Shown here one piece after another: positions 1 through 6,926 of a stretch of DNA of 16,720 bases. Each line of letters starts with the position of its first letter. The first letter of the stretch is position 1. Made by a program: the position numbers and the translations under genes. Origin of the DNA: Lachnospiraceae bacterium (GTDB lineage Bacteria; Bacillota; Clostridia; Lachnospirales; Lachnospiraceae); the NCBI GenBank assembly GCA_900768755.1, contig CAAGDV010000023.1, positions 1 through 16,720 of the forward strand, read 5' to 3'. The notes beneath the pieces are model-generated. The model saw only the letters and a list, made by a program, of their open reading frames with translations, searched no databases and was not told the origin of the DNA.

Positions 1-1
1 G

Positions 2-532
2 TATGAAGTTGCTTTTACCATGTTCGATATGAAGGTGTACAACAGCTTCGAAGAGCTTAACAATACAGCTGAATATGTTGTCATCGGTGAGTTTGTTGAA
101 GATGCGACGCAGGAAATAAAGAGAACGTATGATGCTAATCTTCAGATGGAGGTGTACGACAGTGGATATTCCGTCAACAAGTTCCGTATCACCAGGGTTT
201 TGAAGGGTGATATAAGTGAGGAGTATATCTACATCCGCCAGAGCTATGCATACGATGACCTGCACAAGCAGATGGTTTGCCGGTCCGGTCTTACCCCGAT
301 GACCAAAGGCAGTTCATGGATATATTTTCTGGATGGGTACTGCCCCGATGACATCTATCATCCGTTAAGCGATTACTACGGAAGATACCCGAATCGTTAT
401 ATTGACCTTGACAGGCTCAATGCCGGAGGATATTTACCGGAAGAGATGGGAGTATGGAAGAAATCTGATTTCCGCAACAACATATATAAAGAAATGGTTG
501 AATACTATGAATTGGAGTTCTCCGAGGAATAG
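2..532 (+). CDS. Unknown protein, C-terminal part (5' end outside window)
   Basis: The reading frame is open to the left edge of the window, so this is the last ~176 codons of a longer gene. An in-frame ATG at 20 has no convincing ribosome binding site and is probably internal. The visible protein begins with a segment of the type SFEELNNTAEYVVIGEF, then VNKFRITRVLKGD, an alternation of beta strands often seen in secreted or lipoprotein-like unknown proteins of Firmicutes. The missing N-terminus probably holds a signal peptide, but this cannot be seen. The C-terminal half is rich in Tyr and Asp. No catalytic motif is recognised. The gene ends at TAG 530-532, and a strong terminator follows 16 bases later. 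Function unknown; confident only that it is coding. Confidence 0.75.
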   Translation, partial: YEVAFTMFDMKVYNSFEELNNTAEYVVIGEFVEDATQEIKRTYDANLQMEVYDSGYSVNKFRITRVLKGDISEEYIYIRQSYAYDDLHKQMVCRSGLTPMTKGSSWIYFLDGYCPDDIYHPLSDYYGRYPNRYIDLDRLNAGGYLPEEMGVWKKSDFRNNIYKEMVEYYELEFSEE

Positions 533-548
533 GATATGTTATTTTTCC

Positions 549-580
549 CGGCTGCGTGAATAATTCCGCAGCCGTTTTGC
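549..580 (+). terminator. Rho-independent terminator after the first gene
   Basis: CGGCTGCG (549-556) pairs perfectly with CGCAGCCG (567-574) around a 10-base loop, and GTTTTGCTTT follows. It lies 16 bases after the stop codon of the upstream gene and should end that transcript. Confidence 0.85.
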
Positions 581-600
581 TTTGTTATGAACTTACGAAC

Positions 601-675
601 AAGCACCTCTCCGTGTATTGATTTCCTGCCGTTTATAGTATAAACTACAATTAACCAATGCAAAGAGAGGTGCTT
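601..675 (+). repeat. 11-bp inverted repeat whose right arm covers an SD
   Basis: AAGCACCTCTC (601-611) is the exact reverse complement of GAGAGGTGCTT (665-675). The right arm contains the GAGAGG Shine-Dalgarno of the gene starting at 678, and the left arm resembles an anti-SD. Between them lies a 15-base palindrome GTTTATA-G-TATAAAC (631-645). The pairing is seen in the sequence; any regulatory role is inference. Confidence 0.5.
618..646 (+). promoter_or_regulatory. Possible promoter for the 88-residue gene
   Basis: TTGATT at 618-623 matches the -35 hexamer used three more times in this window. TATAAA (639-644, spacer 15) or TAAACT (641-646, spacer 17) could be the -10. Neither pairing is ideal, so this is a tentative call. 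Transcription from here would start near 651, after the left arm of the 601-675 inverted repeat. Confidence 0.35.
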
Positions 676-677
676 CC

Positions 678-944
678 ATGTTTCGTATGTGGTGCAAAAT
701 ATTTAAAGACAACCATATGATAAAAGATACGGTTATTAAGGACGATTCTGCGAAGTCCCGCACCGCCAAGGTTCTCGGAGGACTGAATGAGTGCTGCAGA
801 CAGTTTGACCTCGCCGTTCCCATCTGGCTTGACGCCACAATCAACGATTTCAAACGTCATGACAAAACACGCTTCAATCAGGACAATTTTATCGAACAGA
901 TTGATTTCGATTATCTTGAGCTTCAGGTAATCGAGGAAGATTAA
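678..944 (+). CDS. Conserved small protein of unknown function, 88 aa
   Basis: The ORF starts at ATG 678 behind GAGAGG (665-670) and ends at TAA 942-944. The protein is soluble, acidic at its C-terminus (VIEED) and has no signal or membrane segment. Recognisable blocks are an N-terminal MFRMWCKIFKDNHM, a middle LNECCRQFDLAVPIWLD, and KRHDKTRFNQDNFIE. From memory, similar short proteins occur in many Lachnospiraceae genomes without assigned function; this has not been searched. No catalytic motif is recognised. Its stop overlaps the stop of the convergent dehydrogenase gene. An own terminator is not visible, so the two transcripts probably run into each other. Confidence 0.8.
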   Translation: MFRMWCKIFKDNHMIKDTVIKDDSAKSRTAKVLGGLNECCRQFDLAVPIWLDATINDFKRHDKTRFNQDNFIEQIDFDYLELQVIEED

Positions 945-1897
945 TCCACTCTGTTTCGTCTGCCGCCTTCCGAATATGACCTTATGTTGAGACACATTTC
1001 ATCGATAACCCGCCGTCTCGCCTCAGTGCTCGCCCACGCAATGTGCGGAGTGACGGCAAGACGGTCGGGGTTTTTGATATGTAAAAGCGGGCACTCCGGC
1101 TCCATCGGTTCAATCTCGAACACATCAAGTCCCGCACCGGCAATGAGCCCTCCGTCAAGAGCTTCTGCGAGATCTTTTTCCACAACTATCGGGCCTCTTC
1201 CGACGTTTATGAGGTACGCTGTTTTCTTCATCTTCGCGAGAGCATCTCTGTCTATGAGTCCCCGCGTACAATCGTTTAAAGGCGCATGCACAGACACGAT
1301 GTCCGAGCGCGACATAAGCCCGTCAAAATCCACTCTCTCGTACTCCGAATCGTTGTTTTTCCCGCTTGTCGAATAGTAGATAACATTGCAACCAAAAGCC
1401 TTTGCCACCGCCGCCACTTTTCTGCCTATGTCGCCAAGTCCGATGATTCCCCATGTTTTGCCCGAAAGCTCCATGAAAGGTCTGTCGAGCCAGTTGTAGA
1501 GATTGTCGGTGGAATACATGCCCGTTTTGATGTACCGGTCATGGTGCCCCATCTGCTCCATAACCATGAAGAGCAGGGCAAAAGTATGCTGCGCCACGGA
1601 GTCCGTACAATACCCCTTCACGTTGCACACCGCAATATTATTGCGGCCGGCGTACTTAACATCCACATTGTTGACGCCCGTCGCCGATAATCCCACATAC
1701 TTAAGATGCGGGGCGGCCTTCATGACGCTCTCGTCAATAACCACCTTGTTGGTGAGAATTATGTCCGCGTCCGCCACCCGCTCATACACCTCCAAAGAAG
1801 ATGTGGTCTCATATGCCGTAAGCTCCCCAAACTCTTCAAATGCCGACAAATCCGCATTCTCGCCGAGTGATTTTTTATCCAGAAAAACAAGTTTCAT
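941..1897 (-). CDS. D-2-hydroxyacid dehydrogenase (glycerate dehydrogenase-like)
   Basis: This 318-residue cytosolic enzyme belongs to the D-isomer-specific 2-hydroxyacid dehydrogenases, which interconvert 2-keto acids and D-2-hydroxy acids with NAD(P)H. The Rossmann motif GLGDIG is at residues 153-158. The catalytic triad is visible: Arg234 in NVGRGPI, Glu263 in FEIEP and His285 in TPHIAW. There is no ACT domain, so it is not a long-type phosphoglycerate dehydrogenase. Resemblance is closest to glycerate dehydrogenase/hydroxypyruvate reductase, but the substrate cannot be read from sequence. After beta-2 the segment VIYYSTSGK lacks the usual Asp, leaving NAD versus NADP open. An upstream in-frame ATG (1957) was rejected because TAAGGAGC stands just before ATG 1897, and that extension would be translated from the intergenic hairpin. 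It lies downstream of pgi on the same strand. Confidence 0.92.
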   Translation of the reverse strand: MKLVFLDKKSLGENADLSAFEEFGELTAYETTSSLEVYERVADADIILTNKVVIDESVMKAAPHLKYVGLSATGVNNVDVKYAGRNNIAVCNVKGYCTDSVAQHTFALLFMVMEQMGHHDRYIKTGMYSTDNLYNWLDRPFMELSGKTWGIIGLGDIGRKVAAVAKAFGCNVIYYSTSGKNNDSEYERVDFDGLMSRSDIVSVHAPLNDCTRGLIDRDALAKMKKTAYLINVGRGPIVVEKDLAEALDGGLIAGAGLDVFEIEPMEPECPLLHIKNPDRLAVTPHIAWASTEARRRVIDEMCLNIRSYSEGGRRNRVD

Positions 1898-1909
1898 ACA
1901 GTGCTCCTT

Positions 1910-1948
1910 AAAACACCGGCGCCCACTGTGAGTCGCGGACGCCGGCGT
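1910..1948 (-). terminator. Terminator-like hairpin between pgi and dehydrogenase gene
   Basis: Read on the minus strand, ACGCCGGCG pairs with CGCCGGTGT (9 bp, one G-U pair) across an 18-base loop, followed directly by TTTT and then the AAGGAG of the next gene. It could terminate pgi transcripts or act as a partial attenuator. The T-run is short, so termination may be incomplete. Confidence 0.55.
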
Positions 1949-1959
1949 ACATATCATAA

Positions 1960-3312
1960 TTATTCACCTAATCTTGCCATTATGGCTTCTCTTTCCTTCT
2001 CGTAGCCCGGCTTGCCAAGAAGCGCAAACATGTTCTTCTTGTAGCTCTCAACGCCCGGCTGGTTAAAAGGATTAACCCCGAGCATATAACCGCTCACACC
2101 GCAGGCAAATTCAAAGAAGTAGAACAGCTGTCCGAGGCTGAACTCATTCTGTGCGGGAATGTTCACCACAAGGTTCGGAACCTGTCCGTCTGTGTGTGCA
2201 ACCATAACGCCCTTCATGGCGCTCTTATTTACAAAATCAATAGTTCTGCCCGCAAGATAGTTAAGACCGTCAAGGTCAACCTCCTCAAGTCCGATAATGA
2301 GCTCTTTCGTAGGAGTCTCAACATTCATAACTGTCTCAAACATTATTCTCGAACCGTCCTGAATGAACTGTCCCATTGAATGAAGGTCAGTTGTAAAATC
2401 ACATGCGGTGGGGAAAATACCCTTGCAGTCCTTTCCCTCGCTCTCACCGAAAAGCTGCTTCCACCACTCAGATATATAGTGAAGGCTAGGCTCGTAGTTG
2501 GCAATTATCTCGACTGATTTGCCCTGCTTGTAGAAAAGATTACGGACAGCCGCATACTTAAGTGCGTCATTATCCTCAAAATCCTGATTAAGCGCAAGCT
2601 CTCTTCCCGCTGCCGCACCTTTCATAAGCATGTCGATATCGGCACCGCTTACGGCAATCGGAAGAAGACCGACAGCGGTAAGAACCGAAAATCTTCCGCC
2701 CACATCATCAGGTACTACAAATGTCTCGTAGCCTTCTTCTGTTGCAAGGTTCTTCAAAGCACCCTTTGCTTTGTCTGTCGTCGCATATATTCTCTTAGCT
2801 GCCTCGTCATGTCCGTACTTCTTCTCGAGCATGTCCTTGAACACACGGAATGCGATTGCAGGCTCCGTCGTTGTTCCCGATTTGGAGATGATGTTAACTG
2901 AAAAATCCCTGTTACCGATTACGTCAATAAGTCCCGAAATATATGTGCTGCTTATGTTGTTGCCCACATAATATATCTCAGGCGTCTTTCTGTCAGCCTT
3001 ATCAATATTGTTATAGAATCCGTGCCTTAAGAACTCAATCGCTGCGCGCGCTCCAAGATATGAACCGCCGATTCCGATTACGAGCAAAACATCCGAATCC
3101 TCCTGAATCTTTCTGGCAGCCGCCTTAATTCTTGCGAACTCCTCCTTATCATAATTAACGGGCAAATCAAGCCATCCGAGAAAATCATTGCCCTCACCCT
3201 TTCTTGTGACAAGTACATCCTTTGCGGCAAGTGCAGCCTGCTTATTCTCTTCAAGTTCTTCTGCACTCATAAAACCTGAAGCTTTCGTATAATCAAAACT
3301 TATTTTTGCCAT
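1960..3312 (-). CDS. pgi: Glucose-6-phosphate isomerase
   Basis: The enzyme interconverts glucose 6-phosphate and fructose 6-phosphate in glycolysis and gluconeogenesis, in the cytosol. Its 450 residues fit the Bacillus/Clostridium short type. Visible motifs are the SIS-like GIGGSYLGAR (80-89), the phosphate-binding SKSGTTTEPA (143-152), the first family signature VGGRFSVLTAVGLLP (204-218) and FNQPGVESYKKN near the C-terminus. Glu290 in FGESEG, His311 and Lys425 fall at the positions of the catalytic residues in Bacillus-type enzymes. AAGGAG stands 9 bases before ATG 3312. It has its own promoter (3347-3375) overlapping the stop of the upstream membrane protein gene, and a terminator-like hairpin follows. 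Nothing unusual in the protein. Confidence 0.97.
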   Translation of the reverse strand: MAKISFDYTKASGFMSAEELEENKQAALAAKDVLVTRKGEGNDFLGWLDLPVNYDKEEFARIKAAARKIQEDSDVLLVIGIGGSYLGARAAIEFLRHGFYNNIDKADRKTPEIYYVGNNISSTYISGLIDVIGNRDFSVNIISKSGTTTEPAIAFRVFKDMLEKKYGHDEAAKRIYATTDKAKGALKNLATEEGYETFVVPDDVGGRFSVLTAVGLLPIAVSGADIDMLMKGAAAGRELALNQDFEDNDALKYAAVRNLFYKQGKSVEIIANYEPSLHYISEWWKQLFGESEGKDCKGIFPTACDFTTDLHSMGQFIQDGSRIMFETVMNVETPTKELIIGLEEVDLDGLNYLAGRTIDFVNKSAMKGVMVAHTDGQVPNLVVNIPAQNEFSLGQLFYFFEFACGVSGYMLGVNPFNQPGVESYKKNMFALLGKPGYEKEREAIMARLGE

Positions 3313-3346
3313 CTCTTGTATCTCCTTCTAAAATAACATTGGATAC

Positions 3347-3375
3347 ATTATAGTAGATTTGTTTCCAATAATCAA
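3347..3375 (-). promoter_or_regulatory. Promoter of pgi
   Basis: On the minus strand TTGATT (3370-3375), a 17-base spacer and a perfect TATAAT (3347-3352) form a strong sigma-A-type promoter, 35 bases before the start codon. The -35 box overlaps the TGA of the upstream gene (3372-3374). Confidence 0.8.
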
Positions 3376-3956
3376 CTTAAATATTCTCGTAAAATTTCAT
3401 TAATTACTTCATTTTCTTCTGATATTGACGATATTGCAACCGTTTGCTCAACCGCGGGCTCCGGTTTGGGCTCTGAAACGCTCTCTTTGGTCGCTGCCAT
3501 TGTGCGGCTCTCAAAATAATCCACGATGTTCATGGTTATCCGCCCTTTGGCCTCCTTGATGTCTATAAGCCCTCTTAACCCGTTCACGATGTACATGGAC
3601 AAAAAACCGAGCAGCAGAAATTCCACCAGATGACTGCGGTCATACAGCGCGCCGCACACTCCGAAAATCAGGCACAGACCCGACACGGTCTTCGACGCCT
3701 TGCACAGCCCGTCAATGCTTGTCCCGTAATACCTGTAGCGCCCGAGATATTTTTTTGCAAAATTCTCCACATTGTTAATCTCATGCCCGAGCTTTATGCA
3801 GTTATCATACCTAAGCTTCATCTGCTTAAAAAAAGTAAAACCCGTATGCTCAATGGTCTCGCTCTCGCTCTCAAGCTTTGCAATGCTCCTCTTAAGTATT
3901 GTATTGATAACAATTCCCGCAAGAAACGAAACTGCGGCAAGCATGAAGAAATACAT
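3372..3956 (-). CDS. Membrane protein of unknown function, 194 aa
   Basis: Predicted membrane helices by eye are residues 2-20 (FFMLAAVSFLAGIVINTI), about 89-105 and about 109-126. The stretch between the first and second helices is soluble and charged (KLESESE, QMKLRYDNCIKLGHEINNVENFAKKYLGRY). A Pro/Glu linker (157-170) leads to a short amphipathic C-terminal helix ENEVINEILREYLS, which looks like an interaction peptide. I do not recognise a family and assign no function. A TTG at 3968 would extend the frame, but GGAGGG (3961-3966) would lie inside that extension and is placed to serve ATG 3956, so the shorter start is chosen. It lies 92 bases downstream of mtnN on the same strand. Confidence 0.75.
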   Translation of the reverse strand: MYFFMLAAVSFLAGIVINTILKRSIAKLESESETIEHTGFTFFKQMKLRYDNCIKLGHEINNVENFAKKYLGRYRYYGTSIDGLCKASKTVSGLCLIFGVCGALYDRSHLVEFLLLGFLSMYIVNGLRGLIDIKEAKGRITMNIVDYFESRTMAATKESVSEPKPEPAVEQTVAISSISEENEVINEILREYLS

Positions 3957-4048
3957 AATACCCTCCAAAATATGTTGATATTATCATCATATCCTCATGT
4001 CCCGCCGCAATAAAGTGAAATCATTCTGTTTTTTACAACATAATTCTA

Positions 4049-4741
4049 CTAAATGTGAGCAATCATGCAGCTAAGGAGCGCAACCGAATTATCGATGGCT
4101 TTGCGCTCGAATTCGCCGTAGTCCATGGATGCGCTGTCGTCCGCTTTGTCGGAAATCGCCCTGATAATCAGGAAAGGCACCTTGTTCAGGTACGCAACCT
4201 GCGCAATCGCCGCACCCTCCATCTCCGTGCAGTAAGCGCCAAAAAGCTTCACAAGCCTCTCCTTGACGGCCTTATCGGTGACAAAAACATCCCCGCTCAC
4301 TACCCTGCCGCAGAATGCACCTATGGAAAGACCCGCCTCCTTGCATGCCGAAAGCGCAATCGCCTTCAGCCTCTCATCCGCCTCAAAAACCGAAGTCTTC
4401 ATTCTCGGAATAATTCCGGGCTCATATCCAAAGCCCGTAGCATCCATGTCATGCTGCATTGCATCGGTCGATATGACCACATCGCCTATGTTAATCTCGT
4501 TCTTAAGCGAACCGGCAACTCCCGTGTTGATAATATAATCAACACCGTATCTGAGCACGAGTATCTGGGCGCACATTGCCGCATTGACTTTGCCGATGCC
4601 GCTTCGCACCACCACGACTTCCTTACCCGAAAAAACCCCTTTATGAAAAACCATGTCCGCAAGCTCCGCGCTCTCAACCTTCTCAAGCTTTGCTACAATC
4701 TGGCTTACCTCCTCGTCCATGGCTCCGATAATTCCTATCAT
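4049..4741 (-). CDS. mtnN: 5'-methylthioadenosine/S-adenosylhomocysteine nucleosidase
   Basis: The enzyme hydrolyses MTA and SAH to adenine plus the thio-sugar, clearing by-products of SAM metabolism and feeding the activated methyl cycle. The protein (230 aa from this start; E. coli enzyme 232) has the N-terminal GIIGAMDEE with catalytic Glu11, NTGVAGS (72-78), the ribose-binding EMEGAA (Met174, Glu175) and the catalytic Asp198 in AISDKAD. Two ATGs compete. The one at 4747 is only 3 bases from GGAGG, while the one at 4741 is 9 bases away and gives the family's usual N-terminus, so 4741 is chosen. Transcription probably starts from the divergent region shared with the TSCPD gene. Confidence 0.95.
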   Translation of the reverse strand: MIGIIGAMDEEVSQIVAKLEKVESAELADMVFHKGVFSGKEVVVVRSGIGKVNAAMCAQILVLRYGVDYIINTGVAGSLKNEINIGDVVISTDAMQHDMDATGFGYEPGIIPRMKTSVFEADERLKAIALSACKEAGLSIGAFCGRVVSGDVFVTDKAVKERLVKLFGAYCTEMEGAAIAQVAYLNKVPFLIIRAISDKADDSASMDYGEFERKAIDNSVALLSCMIAHI

Positions 4742-4761
4742 AAACATAATCCTCCACTTTT

Positions 4762-4803
4762 TTTATAATGATTATACCACTTTAAATCAATATGTGCTAT
4801 ACT
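4762..4803. promoter_or_regulatory. Overlapping divergent promoters, mtnN (-) / TSCPD-murG (+)
   Basis: On the minus strand TTGATT (4785-4790), 17 bases and TATAAA (4762-4767) point to mtnN; a second -10-like TATAAT sits at 4771-4776. On the plus strand TATACT (4798-4803) with a TGn extension (TGCTATACT) points to the TSCPD gene, with no good -35. The two promoters overlap physically, so their use may be mutually exclusive. Confidence 0.55.
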
Positions 4804-4844
4804 GTTGTTATAACTTTGAGATTATTGAATAAGGAGGACTACAC

Positions 4845-5096
4845 ATGAATACATATACAACTAAGGGTGTATGCTCACAGCAGATTCTTTTTGATGTGGA
4901 CGGCGACACCGTAAAATCAGTCAGATTCATCGGCGGATGCTCCGGCAACACACAGGGCGTGGCAAGACTTGTTGAGGGAATGAATATTGATGATGCAATC
5001 AACCGTCTTTCCGGAATCAGATGCGGTGCAAAGACCACATCATGTCCTGACCAGCTTGCAACCGCACTCAAGGAATATAAAGCGACGAGGGCTTAG
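4845..5096 (+). CDS. TSCPD-domain four-cysteine protein (TIGR03905-like)
   Basis: This 83-residue soluble protein has four cysteines at 10, 32, 60 and 67, in the contexts KGVCSQ, GGCSGN, IRCGAK and TTSCPDQLA. The last is the TSCPD signature. The spacing matches the small stand-alone family TIGR03905 (four-Cys TSCPD), a relative of the C-terminal domain of vitamin B12-dependent ribonucleotide reductases. The cysteines probably bind a metal; the role of the stand-alone protein is not established. AAGGAGG lies 8 bases before ATG 4845. murG starts 3 bases after the stop, so the two are surely cotranscribed and probably translationally coupled. Confidence 0.9.
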   Translation: MNTYTTKGVCSQQILFDVDGDTVKSVRFIGGCSGNTQGVARLVEGMNIDDAINRLSGIRCGAKTTSCPDQLATALKEYKATRA

Positions 5097-5099
5097 ATT

Positions 5100-6164
5100 A
5101 TGAAGAGAATAGTTCTTACCGGCGGCGGAACTGCCGGACATGTCACTCCCAATATCGCCCTGCTCCCGCATCTTATTAAAGCGGGATATGAGGTCTCTTA
5201 CATCGGTTCCTATAACGGTATCGAGAAGAACCTCATGGAAGGGCTTAACGTGACATACTACGGCATATCCTCAGGCAAATTGCGCAGATATTTTGACGTG
5301 AAGAATTTCACGGATCCGTTCCGCGTGATTAAAGGTTTTTCTGAAGCCAAGAAGCTTATCCGGAAAATACAACCGGATATCGTTTTTTCCAAGGGCGGAT
5401 TTGTGTCCGTGCCCGTGGTTGTGGCAGCCCACAGCTGCCATGTCCCGGTAATTACGCATGAATCCGACATGACCCCGGGACTTGCCAACAGAATAGCCTC
5501 ACGCTACGCCTCAAAGGTATGCTGCAACTTTCCGGAGACGGTTTCGCACATCCCCGGCAATAAAGGCATTCTCACGGGAACCCCGATACGCGATGAGCTT
5601 CTTACGGGAGACCGCCACGAAGGTCTTTCCCTGTGCGGCTGGGATTGTACCAAGCCCGTCATTCTGATTATCGGGGGAAGCCTTGGCGCGCAGCGCGTCA
5701 ACGATGCCGTCCGCGCAATTCTCCCTAAGCTTCTGCCGCAGTTTAACATTATCCACATATGCGGCAAGGGCAAAACAGACGAATCTCTGGCAGGCATATC
5801 CGGCTACAGGCAGTTTGAGTATGTCAACAAAGAGCTTAAAGACCTTTTTGCCGCTGCCGACATCGTCATCTCACGCGCCGGTGCCAATGCAATATGCGAG
5901 CTTCTTGCGATGCGCAAGCCCAATCTTCTGATTCCGCTTTCAAAAGAGGCAAGCCGCGGAGACCAGATTCTTAACGCCCGCTCCTTTGAGCGCATGGGCT
6001 ACAGCATGGTACTCGAAGAACATGAGATTACGGATGAGGTGCTTTTTAACGCCATACTGTCACTTTATGACAGGCGCGATTCATATGTCGAAGCGATGAA
6101 GAACAACACCGTTGGCGACCCCATCGCGGCCATAATGGATTTAATAAAAAAGAATGCACAGTAA
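5100..6164 (+). CDS. murG: UDP-GlcNAc:undecaprenyl-PP-MurNAc-pentapeptide GlcNAc transferase
   Basis: MurG adds GlcNAc to lipid I, making lipid II on the inner face of the membrane. The 354-residue length equals the usual size. The N-terminal glycine loop is GGGTAGHVTPN (8-18), followed by KGGFVSVP (98-105), ITHESDMTPGLAN (118-130), the second glycine loop GGSLGAQRVN (192-201), SRAGANAICE (258-267, Glu267 contacts the nucleotide sugar in this family) and DQILNA (288-293). These define the two Rossmann-like GT-B domains. GAGGG lies about 8 bases before ATG, inside the end of the preceding gene. Here murG is not in a division/cell-wall cluster but sits between a TSCPD gene and a GNAT gene. Confidence 0.96.
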   Translation: MKRIVLTGGGTAGHVTPNIALLPHLIKAGYEVSYIGSYNGIEKNLMEGLNVTYYGISSGKLRRYFDVKNFTDPFRVIKGFSEAKKLIRKIQPDIVFSKGGFVSVPVVVAAHSCHVPVITHESDMTPGLANRIASRYASKVCCNFPETVSHIPGNKGILTGTPIRDELLTGDRHEGLSLCGWDCTKPVILIIGGSLGAQRVNDAVRAILPKLLPQFNIIHICGKGKTDESLAGISGYRQFEYVNKELKDLFAAADIVISRAGANAICELLAMRKPNLLIPLSKEASRGDQILNARSFERMGYSMVLEEHEITDEVLFNAILSLYDRRDSYVEAMKNNTVGDPIAAIMDLIKKNAQ

Positions 6165-6172
6165 GAGGTTTT

Positions 6173-6721
6173 ATGAATTCGGATTACACAGCGCTTTTTA
6201 ATTCATTGCATCCCGGTTTTTTTGACCGGGATTATATCCAAGCCATTTCACCGGAGTACGTCTGCGAGGAGATGATTCTGGATTTGCGTAAAGAGAGGCT
6301 TCTTCCCGTTGACGAGCCCGCCGGCAATATTACTTACGGATTTTTTTCGGGTGATTTTGATACTCTTCACGAAGCAGTCCGCGAGGTTTCTCCTGACTGG
6401 GTACAGTATTTCGGCAGGGATGAGCGGATATACTGCGCCTATTCGGACGGCGTGCTTTCGAGCTTCTGCCTTATTGACGACATGGGCGTACATGATTATG
6501 CCGGATGTAAGGTGCGCGTTGCGGGTCCCGGCTGTGTGGGAACCGTTCCCCGCTTCAGGCGCCGCGGCATAGGGCTCTCAATGGTCAGAAGAGCCACTGA
6601 GATTATTGCCGGTGAAGGTTACGATTTAAGTTACATACATTACACCGGCGTCGCCCACTGGTACGCCGGTCTCGGCTATCACACGATTCTCAGATGGAAC
6701 AGTCTAGGCATTATTGAGTAA
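6173..6721 (+). CDS. GNAT-family N-acetyltransferase
   Basis: The C-terminal half (about 85-182) is a GNAT fold. A central strand CVGTVPRFR leads into RRRGIGLSMVRRATEII (129-145), which fits the acetyl-CoA pyrophosphate loop R/Q-x-x-G-x-G/A, and YAGLGYHTI (164-172) is the typical late block. The N-terminal 80 residues match no domain I know. The substrate is unknown. It starts 8 bases after murG with GAGG close before ATG 6173, so it belongs to the same transcript. Its last 11 bases overlap the end of copA on the other strand. Confidence 0.88.
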   Translation: MNSDYTALFNSLHPGFFDRDYIQAISPEYVCEEMILDLRKERLLPVDEPAGNITYGFFSGDFDTLHEAVREVSPDWVQYFGRDERIYCAYSDGVLSSFCLIDDMGVHDYAGCKVRVAGPGCVGTVPRFRRRGIGLSMVRRATEIIAGEGYDLSYIHYTGVAHWYAGLGYHTILRWNSLGIIE

Positions 6722-6926
6722 CCGGTCCGATGACTTTGTAATCCTGCGCCTCTACGGCCTTTATGAGCACAGAGTCATCAACCTCCTTATCAAGCGTTAC
6801 CACTGCAGTGCCCTCCTTGTGGCTTACTATGGCAGCGCTCACACCGTCAACGGCTTCAAGGGCTTTCTTAACCCTCGCCTCACAGTGTCCGCACATCATT
6901 CCTTCGATAGTAATTGTCTTTCTCAT
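6711..6926 (-). CDS. Possible nested CopZ-like copper chaperone (internal start in copA)
   Basis: An in-frame ATG at 6926 in the linker before the last domain of CopA would give a 71-residue protein beginning MRKTITIEGMMCGHCEAR. That is the size and layout of a free copper chaperone CopZ (beta-alpha-beta-beta-alpha-beta with MxCxxC in loop 1). AAAGGCGG precedes the ATG with about 8 bases between, a moderate SD-like match. Whether ribosomes start here is unproven. The domain is certainly encoded as part of CopA; the separate product is inference. Confidence 0.35.
   Translation of the reverse strand: MRKTITIEGMMCGHCEARVKKALEAVDGVSAAIVSHKEGTAVVTLDKEVDDSVLIKAVEAQDYKVIGPVTQ

Noticed and set aside
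601..675. Miniature transposable element with terminal inverted repeats
   Set aside because: No target-site duplication, and the right arm is a functional SD at normal spacing from a gene.
4055..4768. 237-codon plus-strand ORF antisense to mtnN
   Set aside because: No SD at a usable start, His/Arg-rich composition typical of antisense shadow, and mtnN on the other strand has all catalytic residues.
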